Shown here one piece after another: positions 43,577-53,335 of a stretch of DNA of 64,000 bases; positions within the stretch are counted from its first letter, which is position 1; each line of letters starts with the position of its first letter. This stretch comes from CAZIUL01 sp964542475 (GTDB lineage: Bacteria; Planctomycetota; B15-G4; CAYZWU01). Below the pieces are notes generated by a model that saw nothing but the letters and a program-made list of their open reading frames with translations, was not told where the DNA came from and did no database searches. Location of the stretch: assembly GCA_964542475.1 (NCBI GenBank), contig CAZIUL010000016.1, positions 1-64,000 of the forward strand. The letters run 5' to 3'. The position numbers and the translations under genes are program-made.

Positions 43577-45712
43577 ATGAACCGAATCAGAGACAACGTT
43601 CTCAGAAACACCGCGTGTTTTCTGGTTTCCTCCTGTTTGCTGTCGATTTCGGCTTTCATGCCTGGCTGCGCCGATTCCGGCGAGGAGGAAGCCCGGCTGG
43701 TTGTCGGCCGGCCGCCTGAGACAGCGGTCAAAAACGTGATCGATGTTGTCCACGACCGCAAGATCACGGACCCGTACCGCTGGCTGGAGGACCAGGAATC
43801 GCCCGAGACCAGGGAGTGGATCCGGAAGCAGAACGAGTACGCCGATTCGATACTCGGGCAAATCCCGGGACAGGACGCCTTGAGGGAGAAGGTTGCAGGC
43901 TATTTGAAGATCGACACGATCTCAGCCCCGATCGCCAGGGGCGGGCGCTATTTCCTCACCAAAAGGAAGGCGGACCAGGCGCTGGGCGTCATCTACATGC
44001 GCGAGGGGCTGGATGGCGCGGACCGGGTTCTCATCGATCCCCATTCCATGAGCGAGGATCATACAACAAACGTGGGCATAGTGGACATTTCCAGGGACGG
44101 CAAGCTGCTGGCCTACAACGTGCGCGACGGCGGCGTGGATGAGACCGAGATCAGGATCATGGACGTGGACACCGGTAAAGACCTTCCAGACGTGCTTCCG
44201 GAAGCCTACTACATGGGCCTGTCGTTTGAGCCCGACAACAGCGGCTTTTACTACAACAAGTACACAGAGCAGGGTTCGCGCGCCTACTACCACGAAATGG
44301 GAGGCGATGTCAGCGACGACAGGCTGGTCTTCGGCGAAGGCGTCACTCCGGAAAAGATCGCGTTTGTCGGCCTGTCCGAAGACGGCAGGTGGCTGATAGC
44401 GCATCTCATGCACGGCACATCAGGACCCACGGAGGTCTATCTGAAGGAGGCTGCCAAGGACAACTCCTGGAGGACGGTGATCAACGACGGGAGATCCCGT
44501 TCGTTCGCCCAGATGGCCGGCGATGTGCTGCTCATACAAACCAACCTTGATGCGCCCAACCAGCGCGTCATGACAGCCGATCCAAAGGCCCCGTCGGTTG
44601 AGAACTGGCGCGAGCTGGTCCCGGAAGAAGAGGTGGCTGTGCTTGAAGGCTCCGCCGGGATCGGAGGAGCGGTCGTTGTCAGCTACCTCGATAACGTGAA
44701 GAACGTGACAAGGATATACGGCCTTGACGGAAACCTGGTTCGCGAGGTCGAAATGGAGGGCATGGGCAGTTTCGGCGCGGGCAGCGGGACCTGGGAGAGC
44801 AGCGAGGCGTTCTTCTACTTTTCGAGCTTCCACGTTCCGCCGACCATCTACCGCTATGACATGGACACCGGAAAGAAAAGCGTCTGGGCAAGGATCGATG
44901 TGCCTGTTGACAGCGACGGCATGGTGCTGAATCAGGTTTTTTACACGTCGAAGGACGGCACACGCGTGCCCATGTTCGTCCTGCATGGCAAAGAGATCGA
45001 TCTCGACGGCAAGAACCCGGCGCTGCTCACGGGCTACGGCGGCTTCAACGCCAGCATGACGCCTTCGTTCAGCGGCCTGGGCTCGCTGTGGGTGGAAAGC
45101 GGCGGAGTCTACTGCGTTGCGAACCTGCGCGGCGGAGGCGAGTTCGGCGAAAAGTGGCACCAGGCCGGCATGCTAGAGAACAAGCAGAACGTGTTCGACG
45201 ACTTCATCGCGGCCGGGGAGTGGCTAGTGGAGAACGGGTACACCTCTCCCGAGCGGCTGGGCATCATGGGCGGCAGCAACGGAGGCCTGCTGGTCGGAGC
45301 ATGCCTGGTCCAGAAACCGTGCCTGTACGGCGCTGTGATATGTACCTACCCGCTGCTCGACATGGTTCGGTATCACGAATGCCTTGTGGGGCGGCTCTGG
45401 ATCGCGGAGTACGGATCGAGCGATGATCCGGAACAATTCGAATTCATCCGCGCCTACTCGCCTTACCACAACGCTGAAGACGGGGCTGATTTTCCGGCGA
45501 CCTTGTTCATAACCGGCGACGGTGACACGCGCGTGGACCCGATGCACGCGCGGAAGATGACCGCCCTGCTCCAGGCGAAACGCGGGGGCGACAATCCGAT
45601 CATGCTTCGGTACCACATAAAGGCGGGCCACTCCGGCGGCATGCCGGTCAAGGAGCAGATAGACGAGACCACAGAGATGCTGAGCTTCCTGAAATGGCGG
45701 CTAGCGCGGTGA
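43577..45712 (+). CDS. Prolyl oligopeptidase (S9A) lipoprotein
   Basis: A 711-residue peptidase with a signal ending in MPGC (lipobox Cys31), so it is probably anchored in the periplasm or outer membrane. The N-terminal YRWLED and beta-propeller region (about 90-420) precede the alpha/beta-hydrolase domain. The catalytic triad is in place: Ser567 in GGSNGG, Asp650 in GDT before RVDP, and His685 in AGHSGG. Prolyl oligopeptidases cleave short peptides after proline; an exported lipid-linked form may trim peptides for uptake. AAGGAG precedes the ATG. Confidence 0.88.
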   Translation: MNRIRDNVLRNTACFLVSSCLLSISAFMPGCADSGEEEARLVVGRPPETAVKNVIDVVHDRKITDPYRWLEDQESPETREWIRKQNEYADSILGQIPGQDALREKVAGYLKIDTISAPIARGGRYFLTKRKADQALGVIYMREGLDGADRVLIDPHSMSEDHTTNVGIVDISRDGKLLAYNVRDGGVDETEIRIMDVDTGKDLPDVLPEAYYMGLSFEPDNSGFYYNKYTEQGSRAYYHEMGGDVSDDRLVFGEGVTPEKIAFVGLSEDGRWLIAHLMHGTSGPTEVYLKEAAKDNSWRTVINDGRSRSFAQMAGDVLLIQTNLDAPNQRVMTADPKAPSVENWRELVPEEEVAVLEGSAGIGGAVVVSYLDNVKNVTRIYGLDGNLVREVEMEGMGSFGAGSGTWESSEAFFYFSSFHVPPTIYRYDMDTGKKSVWARIDVPVDSDGMVLNQVFYTSKDGTRVPMFVLHGKEIDLDGKNPALLTGYGGFNASMTPSFSGLGSLWVESGGVYCVANLRGGGEFGEKWHQAGMLENKQNVFDDFIAAGEWLVENGYTSPERLGIMGGSNGGLLVGACLVQKPCLYGAVICTYPLLDMVRYHECLVGRLWIAEYGSSDDPEQFEFIRAYSPYHNAEDGADFPATLFITGDGDTRVDPMHARKMTALLQAKRGGDNPIMLRYHIKAGHSGGMPVKEQIDETTEMLSFLKWRLAR

Positions 45713-45742
45713 CAGCGGGGCGACAGAAGCCCGCGGGGCGGA

Positions 45743-47587
45743 TCATGCGTCCTTGAGAAAGAGAACATCGACCTGAAGGGGGCCTTTTGTTTTTCCTTCG
45801 AGATCGAGGTCGATACTCAGGTTCGCGGGACCCTTGTGAAGGAAAACGTTTTCGAAAAAAAGCTCCGCCGCTTCCTCGTGGATGTACATGACAACTTCAC
45901 ACCCGCCGATCTTCAAAGTCGCCTTGCCGGGCGAGCCTGTTTCCGGAAAACGAGCCTTGATGTCGTACCGGCCCGGTCTCGCGACGTGCAGCATCCATTG
46001 ACCGTTCGATCCGCCTGCCCAGGGCTTTCCCTGGATGTGGCGCCAGTCCTGGCGCGTTAGAGTCACCGGGTTCTCGTACGGTGTGCCGATGTGGATGCGC
46101 GGGGGCGCGTAGTTGTCCGGCCGGGTTGTGCTCACATCCTCGAACCACCTCTCGTACGCCTCGCGCATACTCTTCACCACCTCGGGGCGTTCGGCCGCAA
46201 GGTCGCGTGTTTCAAGCGGGTCGTTATCCATGTCGTACAGCTCGAACTTCGGCTCGCCTGAGAAGCTGTCGTGCCCGAACCCGCTCGGATGGAGCAGCTT
46301 CCATCTCCGGCTCCGCGCTGCGAAGTGGTGGTACTTCACAGGCACATCCCCTCGGTGCGACTGGATGACCAAGGTCCTGTCAGGCCACACCGCAGCTTCA
46401 CTTTTCCCTGCTGCCCGGCCCTCGAGCAGCGGCAGAAAGCTTCTTCCGTCCAGAGCTATCTTGCCGGGCGCTTCAACCCCGCAAGCGTCAAGAATGGTGG
46501 GCATCACGTCGATATGCGCCGCGGGCGTGCCTGACGAACAGCCGGCCTCAAGCCTGCCCGGCCAGCGCATGAAAAAAGGCGAGCGGATACCACCCTCGTA
46601 CACCTCTGATTTGCATCCGCGCATCCCTGCCACGTAGCGCCGTGTGTTTGGCCCGTTGTCCGTCATGAAGATCACGATGGTGTCGCGCGTGATATCGAGC
46701 TCCTCCAGCTTTGCAAACAACCTTCCCACGTTCTCATCGATGTTCGTGATCATGGAAAAGATACGCGCCACACTGTCGGTGTTGCTCTTTTCAGGCAGTG
46801 CGTGCCCGACCTCCTGCGGGAAACGGCTGTTGGAAAGATCCATCCCGGAATACTTTTCCAGGAGCTTCTGAGGCACATCGTGAAGCGGGCCGTGAGGAGC
46901 GTTTGTTGGGATGTACGCGAAGAAGCTGCGCTTGTCATCGCGACACTTTTCGATCCAGTCGCAGGCTGACTCGAAATAGATGTCCGTGCAATACCCCTTT
47001 GGCTGAACCTCGCAGCCGTTGTGGAAAAGGACCGGGTTCGTGTACTTTCGCTCCCCTTCGGGAGGGTCGGAAGGCTGGCCGATGCCGCCCCCGCGGTGAA
47101 CGAGCGCCTCCTCGAACCCCTGATCCTGCGGCCGCATGGGATGGTTGTCGCCAAGGTGCCACTTGCCGAAGATCCCGGTGGCATACCCTGCATCGCGCAG
47201 AACCTCGGCCACGGTAACCTCTTCCGGGTCCATCATGGCCCTGCCGATATAGGTGTCTATGCAGCGCGTGCGATAGTTGTACCGGCCGGTCATGAGGCAC
47301 GCGCGGGTTGGCGCGCACACCGGGCTCACGTAGAAGTTTGTCATCTCAGCGCTTCGCGCAGCCATGGCATCGATATTCGGAGTGAATATGAGGGGATTTC
47401 CCTTGATCCCGAGATCGCCGTACCCCTGGTCATCGGTCATGATGAGCACAACGTTCGGCCTTTTTGCGCCATCCTTCACCAGCGGACGGGTATGCGCGCA
47501 TCCATTCACCGCGCCCGCGGCCGCGCCGAGAAAGACGCCTTTCATAAAATCCCGCCTGTTCCAGCGATCCGCTTTCGAAGAAACCAT
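45743..47587 (-). CDS. Tat-exported type I arylsulfatase
   Basis: A 614-residue sulfatase. The leader NRRDFMKGVFLG is a twin-arginine signal and ends near a possible lipobox (VNGC). The catalytic motif is CAPTR (Cys91-Arg95), the classical site that must be converted to formylglycine, and TDDQG (52-53) gives metal ligands. The last ~110 residues form a separate beta-sandwich, typical of arylsulfatases from polysaccharide degraders. It should remove sulfate esters from a sugar. A maturation enzyme (FGE or anSME) is needed and is not in the window as a whole gene. Confidence 0.88.
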   Translation of the reverse strand: MVSSKADRWNRRDFMKGVFLGAAAGAVNGCAHTRPLVKDGAKRPNVVLIMTDDQGYGDLGIKGNPLIFTPNIDAMAARSAEMTNFYVSPVCAPTRACLMTGRYNYRTRCIDTYIGRAMMDPEEVTVAEVLRDAGYATGIFGKWHLGDNHPMRPQDQGFEEALVHRGGGIGQPSDPPEGERKYTNPVLFHNGCEVQPKGYCTDIYFESACDWIEKCRDDKRSFFAYIPTNAPHGPLHDVPQKLLEKYSGMDLSNSRFPQEVGHALPEKSNTDSVARIFSMITNIDENVGRLFAKLEELDITRDTIVIFMTDNGPNTRRYVAGMRGCKSEVYEGGIRSPFFMRWPGRLEAGCSSGTPAAHIDVMPTILDACGVEAPGKIALDGRSFLPLLEGRAAGKSEAAVWPDRTLVIQSHRGDVPVKYHHFAARSRRWKLLHPSGFGHDSFSGEPKFELYDMDNDPLETRDLAAERPEVVKSMREAYERWFEDVSTTRPDNYAPPRIHIGTPYENPVTLTRQDWRHIQGKPWAGGSNGQWMLHVARPGRYDIKARFPETGSPGKATLKIGGCEVVMYIHEEAAELFFENVFLHKGPANLSIDLDLEGKTKGPLQVDVLFLKDA

Positions 47588-47736
47588 GACTCATTCCTTT
47601 TTTTCGGGACATTTTATCATGAGAGGAGAAAGGTTTCCTGACACTCTTTTCGTAAAACTACACACTTCACAAAAAAGCGCGAACAAGTTATCTTCAGCGG
47701 GATGATCAAGATCTCCCCGTTTTTCAGGAATCCCGG

Positions 47737-49518
47737 ATGAGCACGATCAACGACCATGTAAACAGCCCCGAAGGCGCGAAGACCCTTGTCAACAACCTGA
47801 AGGCCCTGGTTGCAAAGGACAAGCAGGTTGCCGCGCGCCTAGGTTATCCGGTTGGGAACAGGCAGTTGCGCCAGACGGCCGGAAAGCCGGTGGAGTACTG
47901 CTACCGCCGCGGATGGTATCCTCTGGGCATGGATGAGGCGGCGGTCGAGTCATCTTTTGAGGGGAAGGACCTTTCGCGCGGGGCGTTTTTCTTCGGCCTC
48001 GGGCTGGGCGAGCATGCAGCAGCGTTCATCGAACATCATCCTGATTTACCGGTCACGATCTGGGACCGCGACCCGTGGCTGATCCGCCTTTTTTTGATGG
48101 CCCACGACCTGTCGGACCCCATTGCGTCAGGAAGGCTGCGCATCGCGCTTTGCGCCGACCTACTCGATTTCATAGAAGCCGGCCAAGAGCTCCCGGTGGT
48201 GAAGCACCCGCTGCTTTCAAGGATCTACCGCAACGAGCTTCTTCTCTTGAACGGCGGCATCGGGAAGAAACGGGCGGCTCTCTGCGAGGGCGAGCTTTTC
48301 GTTGATGACGTGGCAAAGGCCCTTCGCCACGAGGGCTACAGCGTTTTCACACTGGATCCTGTTGTGCTTTCCCTACAGGAGATGGCTCACGCGGTGGACC
48401 GGTTCAAGCCCGCTTTCCTGAGCGTCATCGATTACAAGAACGGCCTGGCCGAGTTTTGCAGCGTGAAAGGGATCAGCCTTCTCTGCTGGGAGGTCAACCC
48501 TACCACGGACAGAATAACGCCGTGCAAGGCTAATACCGACAGTGTAAACATCTTTACCTACCGCTCAAGCCAGGTGCCGGAGTTCGAAAAAGCCGGGTTT
48601 CGCAACGTGGAGTACATGCCGCTTGCAGCGGACCCCGAGCAGCGCAAATCCATTGTGCTTGATGAGAACGACACGGCAAAATACTCCGCGGATCTGTCGT
48701 TCGTGGGATCAAGCATGGTGGAGGTGGCTGAAACGCACAGGAAAGCTTTTCTCGCGCTTTTTGAGAGGGCTTGTGCGGACGATGCCCCTGCTCTTGCGCG
48801 TGTGCCTGTGCTGATGCGCGAGGTGCTCGAAGCGCAGCACGCTGACTTTTCAACGTTTCGCATCCCAGAGCTTTTCCATGAAAAGTTCGGCGGCATCATG
48901 AAAAAAGTGTCTCTCGACGAGAATGGCAATGACCCGGTAAAGCTTCTGTCCGAGGTGGCGGCTTCCGAGAAGAGGTTCGCTTACATCAGCGCGTTCGGGA
49001 ACAGATGGATACGTGTGTGGGGCGATCCGGGCTGGGATATGCTTTCGGGGAGCGGCGTGCGGTACATGGGGCTCGCCGGTCACAAGCGCGAGCTGTCGAA
49101 GATCTACAACGGGACCGCGGTCAACATCGATATCAATCGTCTTTACCAGGCGGACATCATACCCATGCGCGTGTTTGACATCCTGGCCTGCGGCGGATTT
49201 CTGATCGCAGAACACAGCCCGGCCCTGAAGGGGATTTTCCGCGTTGGTGAAGAGCTTGAAACATACCGCACGCTTGAAGAGTTTCGAGAGAAGGTTGATT
49301 ACTACCTGAAAAACCCCCAAAAGGCGCGTTCAATTGCAAAGCGCGGCATGGAGCGGGTTCGCTCCGACCACACCGTGGCGGTGCGTGTGCGCCGCATGCT
49401 GGATTGCATCGAAGGTGACAGCATCGCTGCAGGCAGCGGGGGCGGCGGCACAACCGGGCGTTCCTTCAAGCGTACGTCCGGGGGCGCAGATGGCCCAGGC
49501 ATGAAACATGGCGCATGA
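47737..49518 (+). CDS. CgeB-like glycosyltransferase
   Basis: A 593-residue cytosolic protein. The N-terminal half has a Rossmann-like region (GAFFFGLGLGEHAAAFIEHHPDL) seen in CgeB/flagellin-type glycosyltransferases. The middle has DRITPCKANTD and DLSFVGSSM, and the C-terminus has a GT-B donor domain with RVFDILACGGFLIAEHSPAL, as in spore-maturation protein CgeB. The final ~35 residues are Gly-rich and of low complexity. It probably attaches sugars to protein or polysaccharide; no flagellin gene is near. A nuclease-like gene follows 27 bp later. Confidence 0.75.
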   Translation: MSTINDHVNSPEGAKTLVNNLKALVAKDKQVAARLGYPVGNRQLRQTAGKPVEYCYRRGWYPLGMDEAAVESSFEGKDLSRGAFFFGLGLGEHAAAFIEHHPDLPVTIWDRDPWLIRLFLMAHDLSDPIASGRLRIALCADLLDFIEAGQELPVVKHPLLSRIYRNELLLLNGGIGKKRAALCEGELFVDDVAKALRHEGYSVFTLDPVVLSLQEMAHAVDRFKPAFLSVIDYKNGLAEFCSVKGISLLCWEVNPTTDRITPCKANTDSVNIFTYRSSQVPEFEKAGFRNVEYMPLAADPEQRKSIVLDENDTAKYSADLSFVGSSMVEVAETHRKAFLALFERACADDAPALARVPVLMREVLEAQHADFSTFRIPELFHEKFGGIMKKVSLDENGNDPVKLLSEVAASEKRFAYISAFGNRWIRVWGDPGWDMLSGSGVRYMGLAGHKRELSKIYNGTAVNIDINRLYQADIIPMRVFDILACGGFLIAEHSPALKGIFRVGEELETYRTLEEFREKVDYYLKNPQKARSIAKRGMERVRSDHTVAVRVRRMLDCIEGDSIAAGSGGGGTTGRSFKRTSGGADGPGMKHGA

Positions 49519-49545
49519 GAAACACACGGCAGCAAAGGCGGTGGC

Positions 49546-50457
49546 ATGGCTGAGCTGGTGAACGAGTTCTCCTGGTCCAAGTCTCGTGATGAAAAGTTTC
49601 GTACCTGTCCCAGGCAGTACTATTTCCAGTACTACGGCTCCTGGGGCGGATGGAGCTTCCAGGCTGACGAACGCACCAGGAGGATATACATCCTGAAGCA
49701 GCTGAAGAGCAGGCACATGTGGGCCGGGGAAAAGGCGCACGACTGCATCCGTAAATCGCTGCAGAACCTGAGGCGCGGCATCGAGCCCATGTCTCCGGAA
49801 GAGGCCATCGAGACAACCCTCGACATCATGCGAAAGGACTACCTCGCGTCCAGGCGCGGCGACTACTGGAAGAACCCGAAGTCGTGCGGCTTTTTCGAGC
49901 ACGAGTACGGCGTTGACCTGCCTGACAGCGCGTGGAAGGAGGTTGCCGACCACGTGGTTCTGTGCCTTCGCGCGTTTTACGGCTCGGACACATACAAGAT
50001 GATCCGCGGGCTGAAAGGGGACAGGTGGCTCGATGTGGAGGACTTTTCCCATTTCATGCTCGATGGAACAAAGGTTCACGTTGTTCTCGATTTTTCCTGC
50101 CGCCGAGGGGACGAGCTCCAGATCTACGACTGGAAAACCGGGCGCTCGGACAAGCAGCGCAACGAGCTTCAGCTCGCGTGTTACAGCTTCTACGCCATAC
50201 ACAAGTGGAAGGTGGAACCGGAGCAGGTGGTGACAGTGGAGTTCAACCTGTCCAGCGGGAAAGAGTCGCGCTACCATCTTGGAGGCGTTGACCTGGATGC
50301 GATAAGGAACCACATCCTGGGTTCGGTGCGTGACATGAAACAGCTTCTCGACGATGCGGGTGCGAACCAGGCGGTCGAGGACAGGTTCGCGTTCGTGGAA
50401 GAAGAAAAAGCCTGCCGCTACTGCAACTTCCATAAACTTTGCCCGCGGTGGGGGTAG
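49546..50457 (+). CDS. PD-(D/E)XK nuclease with four-cysteine Fe-S site (RecB/AddB-like)
   Basis: A 303-residue protein of the PDDEXK_1 family. It opens with a Cys in CPRQYYFQYY and ends with CRYCNFHKLC. The four Cys match the [4Fe-4S] clamp of AddB and Cas4-type nucleases. The active site is visible as VVLDF (Asp) and DWKTG (Asp-x-Lys), with a Gln-rich helix (ELQLACYSF) after it. In the family this module cuts single-stranded DNA ends. Here it stands alone between a glycosyltransferase and a sulfatase-like gene, with no helicase, recombinase or CRISPR gene near. Confidence 0.8.
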   Translation: MAELVNEFSWSKSRDEKFRTCPRQYYFQYYGSWGGWSFQADERTRRIYILKQLKSRHMWAGEKAHDCIRKSLQNLRRGIEPMSPEEAIETTLDIMRKDYLASRRGDYWKNPKSCGFFEHEYGVDLPDSAWKEVADHVVLCLRAFYGSDTYKMIRGLKGDRWLDVEDFSHFMLDGTKVHVVLDFSCRRGDELQIYDWKTGRSDKQRNELQLACYSFYAIHKWKVEPEQVVTVEFNLSSGKESRYHLGGVDLDAIRNHILGSVRDMKQLLDDAGANQAVEDRFAFVEEEKACRYCNFHKLCPRWG

Positions 50458-50466
50458 GTGTATGTT

Positions 50467-51924
50467 ATGAAGCCTGGATTTCTTCGTACGGTGAAAAAAA
50501 CAAGAGGAAAAACATCCTGGGGCTTGCTCGTCTTCGGGTTCTGCGTTGCCTTGCCCGCCTGCCTGCTCATCTATTTCACGGGAAGCATGGATAAGACCAG
50601 GCCCTCAATATTGTTTGTGCTCGTTGATACGCTGCGCAAAGATCATCTCGGTTGCTACGGGTATGGTGTGGAAACCACGCCGTTTATCGACAGCCTCGCA
50701 TCGAAGGGAGTGCGGTTCGAGAACGCTGTAGCCCAATCGTCCTGGACCCTTCCGAGCATGATTTCCCTCATGTCCGGAAAGCACATCTTTTCCGAGGTGT
50801 CCCGGTTTCCGGATGACATGCCAAGCCTCGCCCAAAGCCTGAAGAAGCGCGGGCTCAGGACCGCGGCGTTCGTGGCCAACTCGCTCGTTGGAGAGAAGGA
50901 AGGGTTCGACAAGGGATTTGATCATTTCGAGGTGCGTCAGCATAAAACAGCCCAGTGGTCAGCGAACGATCTCAACAAAAGGCTTCTGCCCTGGATGAGA
51001 AGCTCGCTCGAGCCGCCGTTTTTCCTGTACCTCCACTACCTGGATCCTCATTTTCCATATGCGCCCCCCGGAAAGACGGCGTCGTTCAACAAGAGGTTCA
51101 ATCCCATCTCCACTGAAAAACGCAACCGCATCATGGACTATGCGATCGATCATCCCGAGCTGGCTGTTCGGGCACAGCAGGATCTTGTGGAGATGAGGCG
51201 GCAGATAGACTTGTATGACGGCGAGATCATGCTCGTTGACCAGTGCGTCGGCGGGGTTCTTGCCGAGCTCAAGCGCCTTGGCATGCACGACGATCTGGTG
51301 GTGGTTATCACTTCCGATCATGGAGAATGTCTCTGGGATCATCTTCATTATCCAAAGGCTGTTGAGGAGAGGTACGAGAAGGAGGACAGAAACCTCACCA
51401 ACTGTTTTTTCAGGGATCACGGGTACCACCTCTTCAATGAGCTGATCCATGTCCCGCTGATCTTCTGGGGATCCGGAATCCGCAGCGGCTGTGCGGTGAA
51501 AACCATGGTGGAGAGCGTTGACATCTTTCCGACGCTGCTCGATCTTGCAGGAGCCGGGGACACCTTGCACGGTGACGGCCGGAGCCTGGTCAATGTTCTC
51601 CGTGATCCCGGCTTTACACTTCCGGAAATGAACATCATCTTCTCGCACTGCAACGAGGCCACGTGCGCGATTCAGCCGCTGAACGGTCTCAAGATGGTTT
51701 CTCCAACCGTGATAGGGACGGAGTTCGGTCTCGAGCAGGCCCTTTACGACCTTGCTGACGATCCGGACGAGCTCGACAACAGGATGGGGGATCATGTCAA
51801 GGCTTCTGAAACTTTGCTCAAGGCGATCAAGGAGAAGGAGAGGGACGACTGCTTCAAGGCCTGCGTGGGCCGGATGGATGATGTGACCAGGGAGAAGATG
51901 GAGGAGCTCGGCTACATCCGGTAA
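50467..51924 (+). CDS. Membrane-anchored sulfatase-superfamily protein with Thr at the FGly position
   Basis: The ATG at 50467 has AGGTG six bases before it; GTG 50458 is the alternative. The 485-residue product has one N-terminal helix (about 15-37) and a periplasmic sulfatase-fold domain. Metal-site strings are LVDTLRKDH and ITSDHGECLW. The CxPxR position reads TLPSM (Thr94), so no formylglycine can form. The protein is more like phosphoethanolamine-transferase-type or phosphatase members than true sulfatases. It starts 9 bp after the nuclease gene and precedes rhaA by 84 bp. Confidence 0.75.
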   Translation: MKPGFLRTVKKTRGKTSWGLLVFGFCVALPACLLIYFTGSMDKTRPSILFVLVDTLRKDHLGCYGYGVETTPFIDSLASKGVRFENAVAQSSWTLPSMISLMSGKHIFSEVSRFPDDMPSLAQSLKKRGLRTAAFVANSLVGEKEGFDKGFDHFEVRQHKTAQWSANDLNKRLLPWMRSSLEPPFFLYLHYLDPHFPYAPPGKTASFNKRFNPISTEKRNRIMDYAIDHPELAVRAQQDLVEMRRQIDLYDGEIMLVDQCVGGVLAELKRLGMHDDLVVVITSDHGECLWDHLHYPKAVEERYEKEDRNLTNCFFRDHGYHLFNELIHVPLIFWGSGIRSGCAVKTMVESVDIFPTLLDLAGAGDTLHGDGRSLVNVLRDPGFTLPEMNIIFSHCNEATCAIQPLNGLKMVSPTVIGTEFGLEQALYDLADDPDELDNRMGDHVKASETLLKAIKEKERDDCFKACVGRMDDVTREKMEELGYIR

Positions 51925-52008
51925 CCTGTTCGATGTTGTGGAGGCGCACAAGGCGAGCCGGCTTTTCATTGTTGCATTTGACCTGGGAACGGAAACACAG
52001 GAGGACAG

Positions 52009-53280
52009 ATGACCGAAGAGGCGAAGATCGAAAAAGCATACGGGGCCGCAACGGAGCTATACGCGGAATGGGGAGTTGATACGGAGGCGGCTGTCAAAGC
52101 CCTGAAAGAGGTGTCCATCTCGCTACAGTGCTGGCAGGGAGATGATGTGCGCGGCTTCGAAGCGCCTGACGCGGAGCTGTCCGGAGGCGGCATCCAGGTC
52201 ACGGGCAGCCACCCGGGCAGGGCGCGCACACCGGACGAGCTGAGGGCTGACCTGGAAAAGGCGCTCTCACTTATCCCAGGAAAACACCGGGTCAACCTGC
52301 ACGCCATGTACGGCGAGTTCAGCGGCTCGGCTGTGGACCGCGACCAGATCGAGCCGCGGCATTTCAGCGGATGGATCGACTGGGCACGGCGGAACGGGAT
52401 CGGTCTCGACTTCAACGCAACGTGTTTTTCCCATGAAAAGGCGGACAGCGGTTTCACGTTGACGGATCCTGATCCCGGGATCCGCTCGTTCTGGATCGAG
52501 CACGTTCGGCGCTGCCGCGAAATCAGCGCCGCAATGGGTGAAGGCCTGAAGAGTCCCTGTATCCACAACCTGTGGATCCCGGACGGGTCAAAGGACCTGC
52601 CCGCGGACCGGCTCGGCCCGCGCGAGCGCCTTCAAGGTTCGCTGGACGAGATCTTTAAAAAGGAGCACCCGCCTTCCCGGATGAAGGATTCGGTCGAGAG
52701 CAAGCTGTTCGGTATTGGGAGCGAATCGTATGTTGCGGGATCCCACGACTTCTACCTGTCCTACGCGCTGACGCGCAAAAAAATTCTGTGCATCGATCTC
52801 GGACACTACCATCCAACCGAATCCGTGGCTGACAAGATCCCGGCGCTTCTTCCGTTTTTTGACGAGCTTCTGCTGCACATCAGCCGGGGGGTCCGGTGGG
52901 ACAGCGATCATGTTGTGATATTGAATGACGATGTCCGCCGAGTGGCAGAGGAGATCGTGCGGTGCGACGCCCTGGGCAGGGTGCACATCGCCATGGATTT
53001 TTTCGATGCCACCCTGAACCGCGTGGGCGCCTGGGTGATCGGCGCGCGCGCCGTTTTGAAGGCGTTTCTCGGGGCGCTGCTAGAACCCGGCAACAGGCTG
53101 ACCGAGCACGAAAAGAACGGAGAGTTGTTCTCGCGGCTGGCCTTGATGGAGGAGGCTTCTTCCATGCCTTTTGGCGCGGTGTGGGACTACTTTTGCCTTG
53201 GCACGAGTGTGCCGCTGCATGACGCATGGATCGAGGAGGCGAGAAGGTACGAGGCGGATGTGACTTTTAGACGGGGGTGA
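52009..53280 (+). CDS. rhaA: L-rhamnose isomerase
   Basis: A 423-residue cytosolic enzyme that converts L-rhamnose to L-rhamnulose. Length and motifs fit the family: SISLQCWQGDDVRGFE at the N-terminus, HAMYGEF, GLDFNATCFSHEKA, IHNLWIPDGSKD, LGHYHPTES and an HIAMDFFDATLNR metal/substrate segment, ending FCLGTSVP. AGGAGGACAG precedes the ATG directly. No rhamnulokinase or aldolase gene lies next to it, so the pathway is completed elsewhere. It links the neighbouring polysaccharide genes to rhamnose-containing glycans. Confidence 0.92.
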   Translation: MTEEAKIEKAYGAATELYAEWGVDTEAAVKALKEVSISLQCWQGDDVRGFEAPDAELSGGGIQVTGSHPGRARTPDELRADLEKALSLIPGKHRVNLHAMYGEFSGSAVDRDQIEPRHFSGWIDWARRNGIGLDFNATCFSHEKADSGFTLTDPDPGIRSFWIEHVRRCREISAAMGEGLKSPCIHNLWIPDGSKDLPADRLGPRERLQGSLDEIFKKEHPPSRMKDSVESKLFGIGSESYVAGSHDFYLSYALTRKKILCIDLGHYHPTESVADKIPALLPFFDELLLHISRGVRWDSDHVVILNDDVRRVAEEIVRCDALGRVHIAMDFFDATLNRVGAWVIGARAVLKAFLGALLEPGNRLTEHEKNGELFSRLALMEEASSMPFGAVWDYFCLGTSVPLHDAWIEEARRYEADVTFRRG

Positions 53281-53335
53281 TGGCGACAGCGCCCCGCGAG
53301 AGTCATTTTACAGATTTAGAACAGGAGAATGTGAC

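Noticed and set aside
49546..50457. Cas4 of a CRISPR system
   Set aside because: The Cys pattern fits Fe-S nucleases in general, but no repeat array, cas1 or cas2 is seen in the window.
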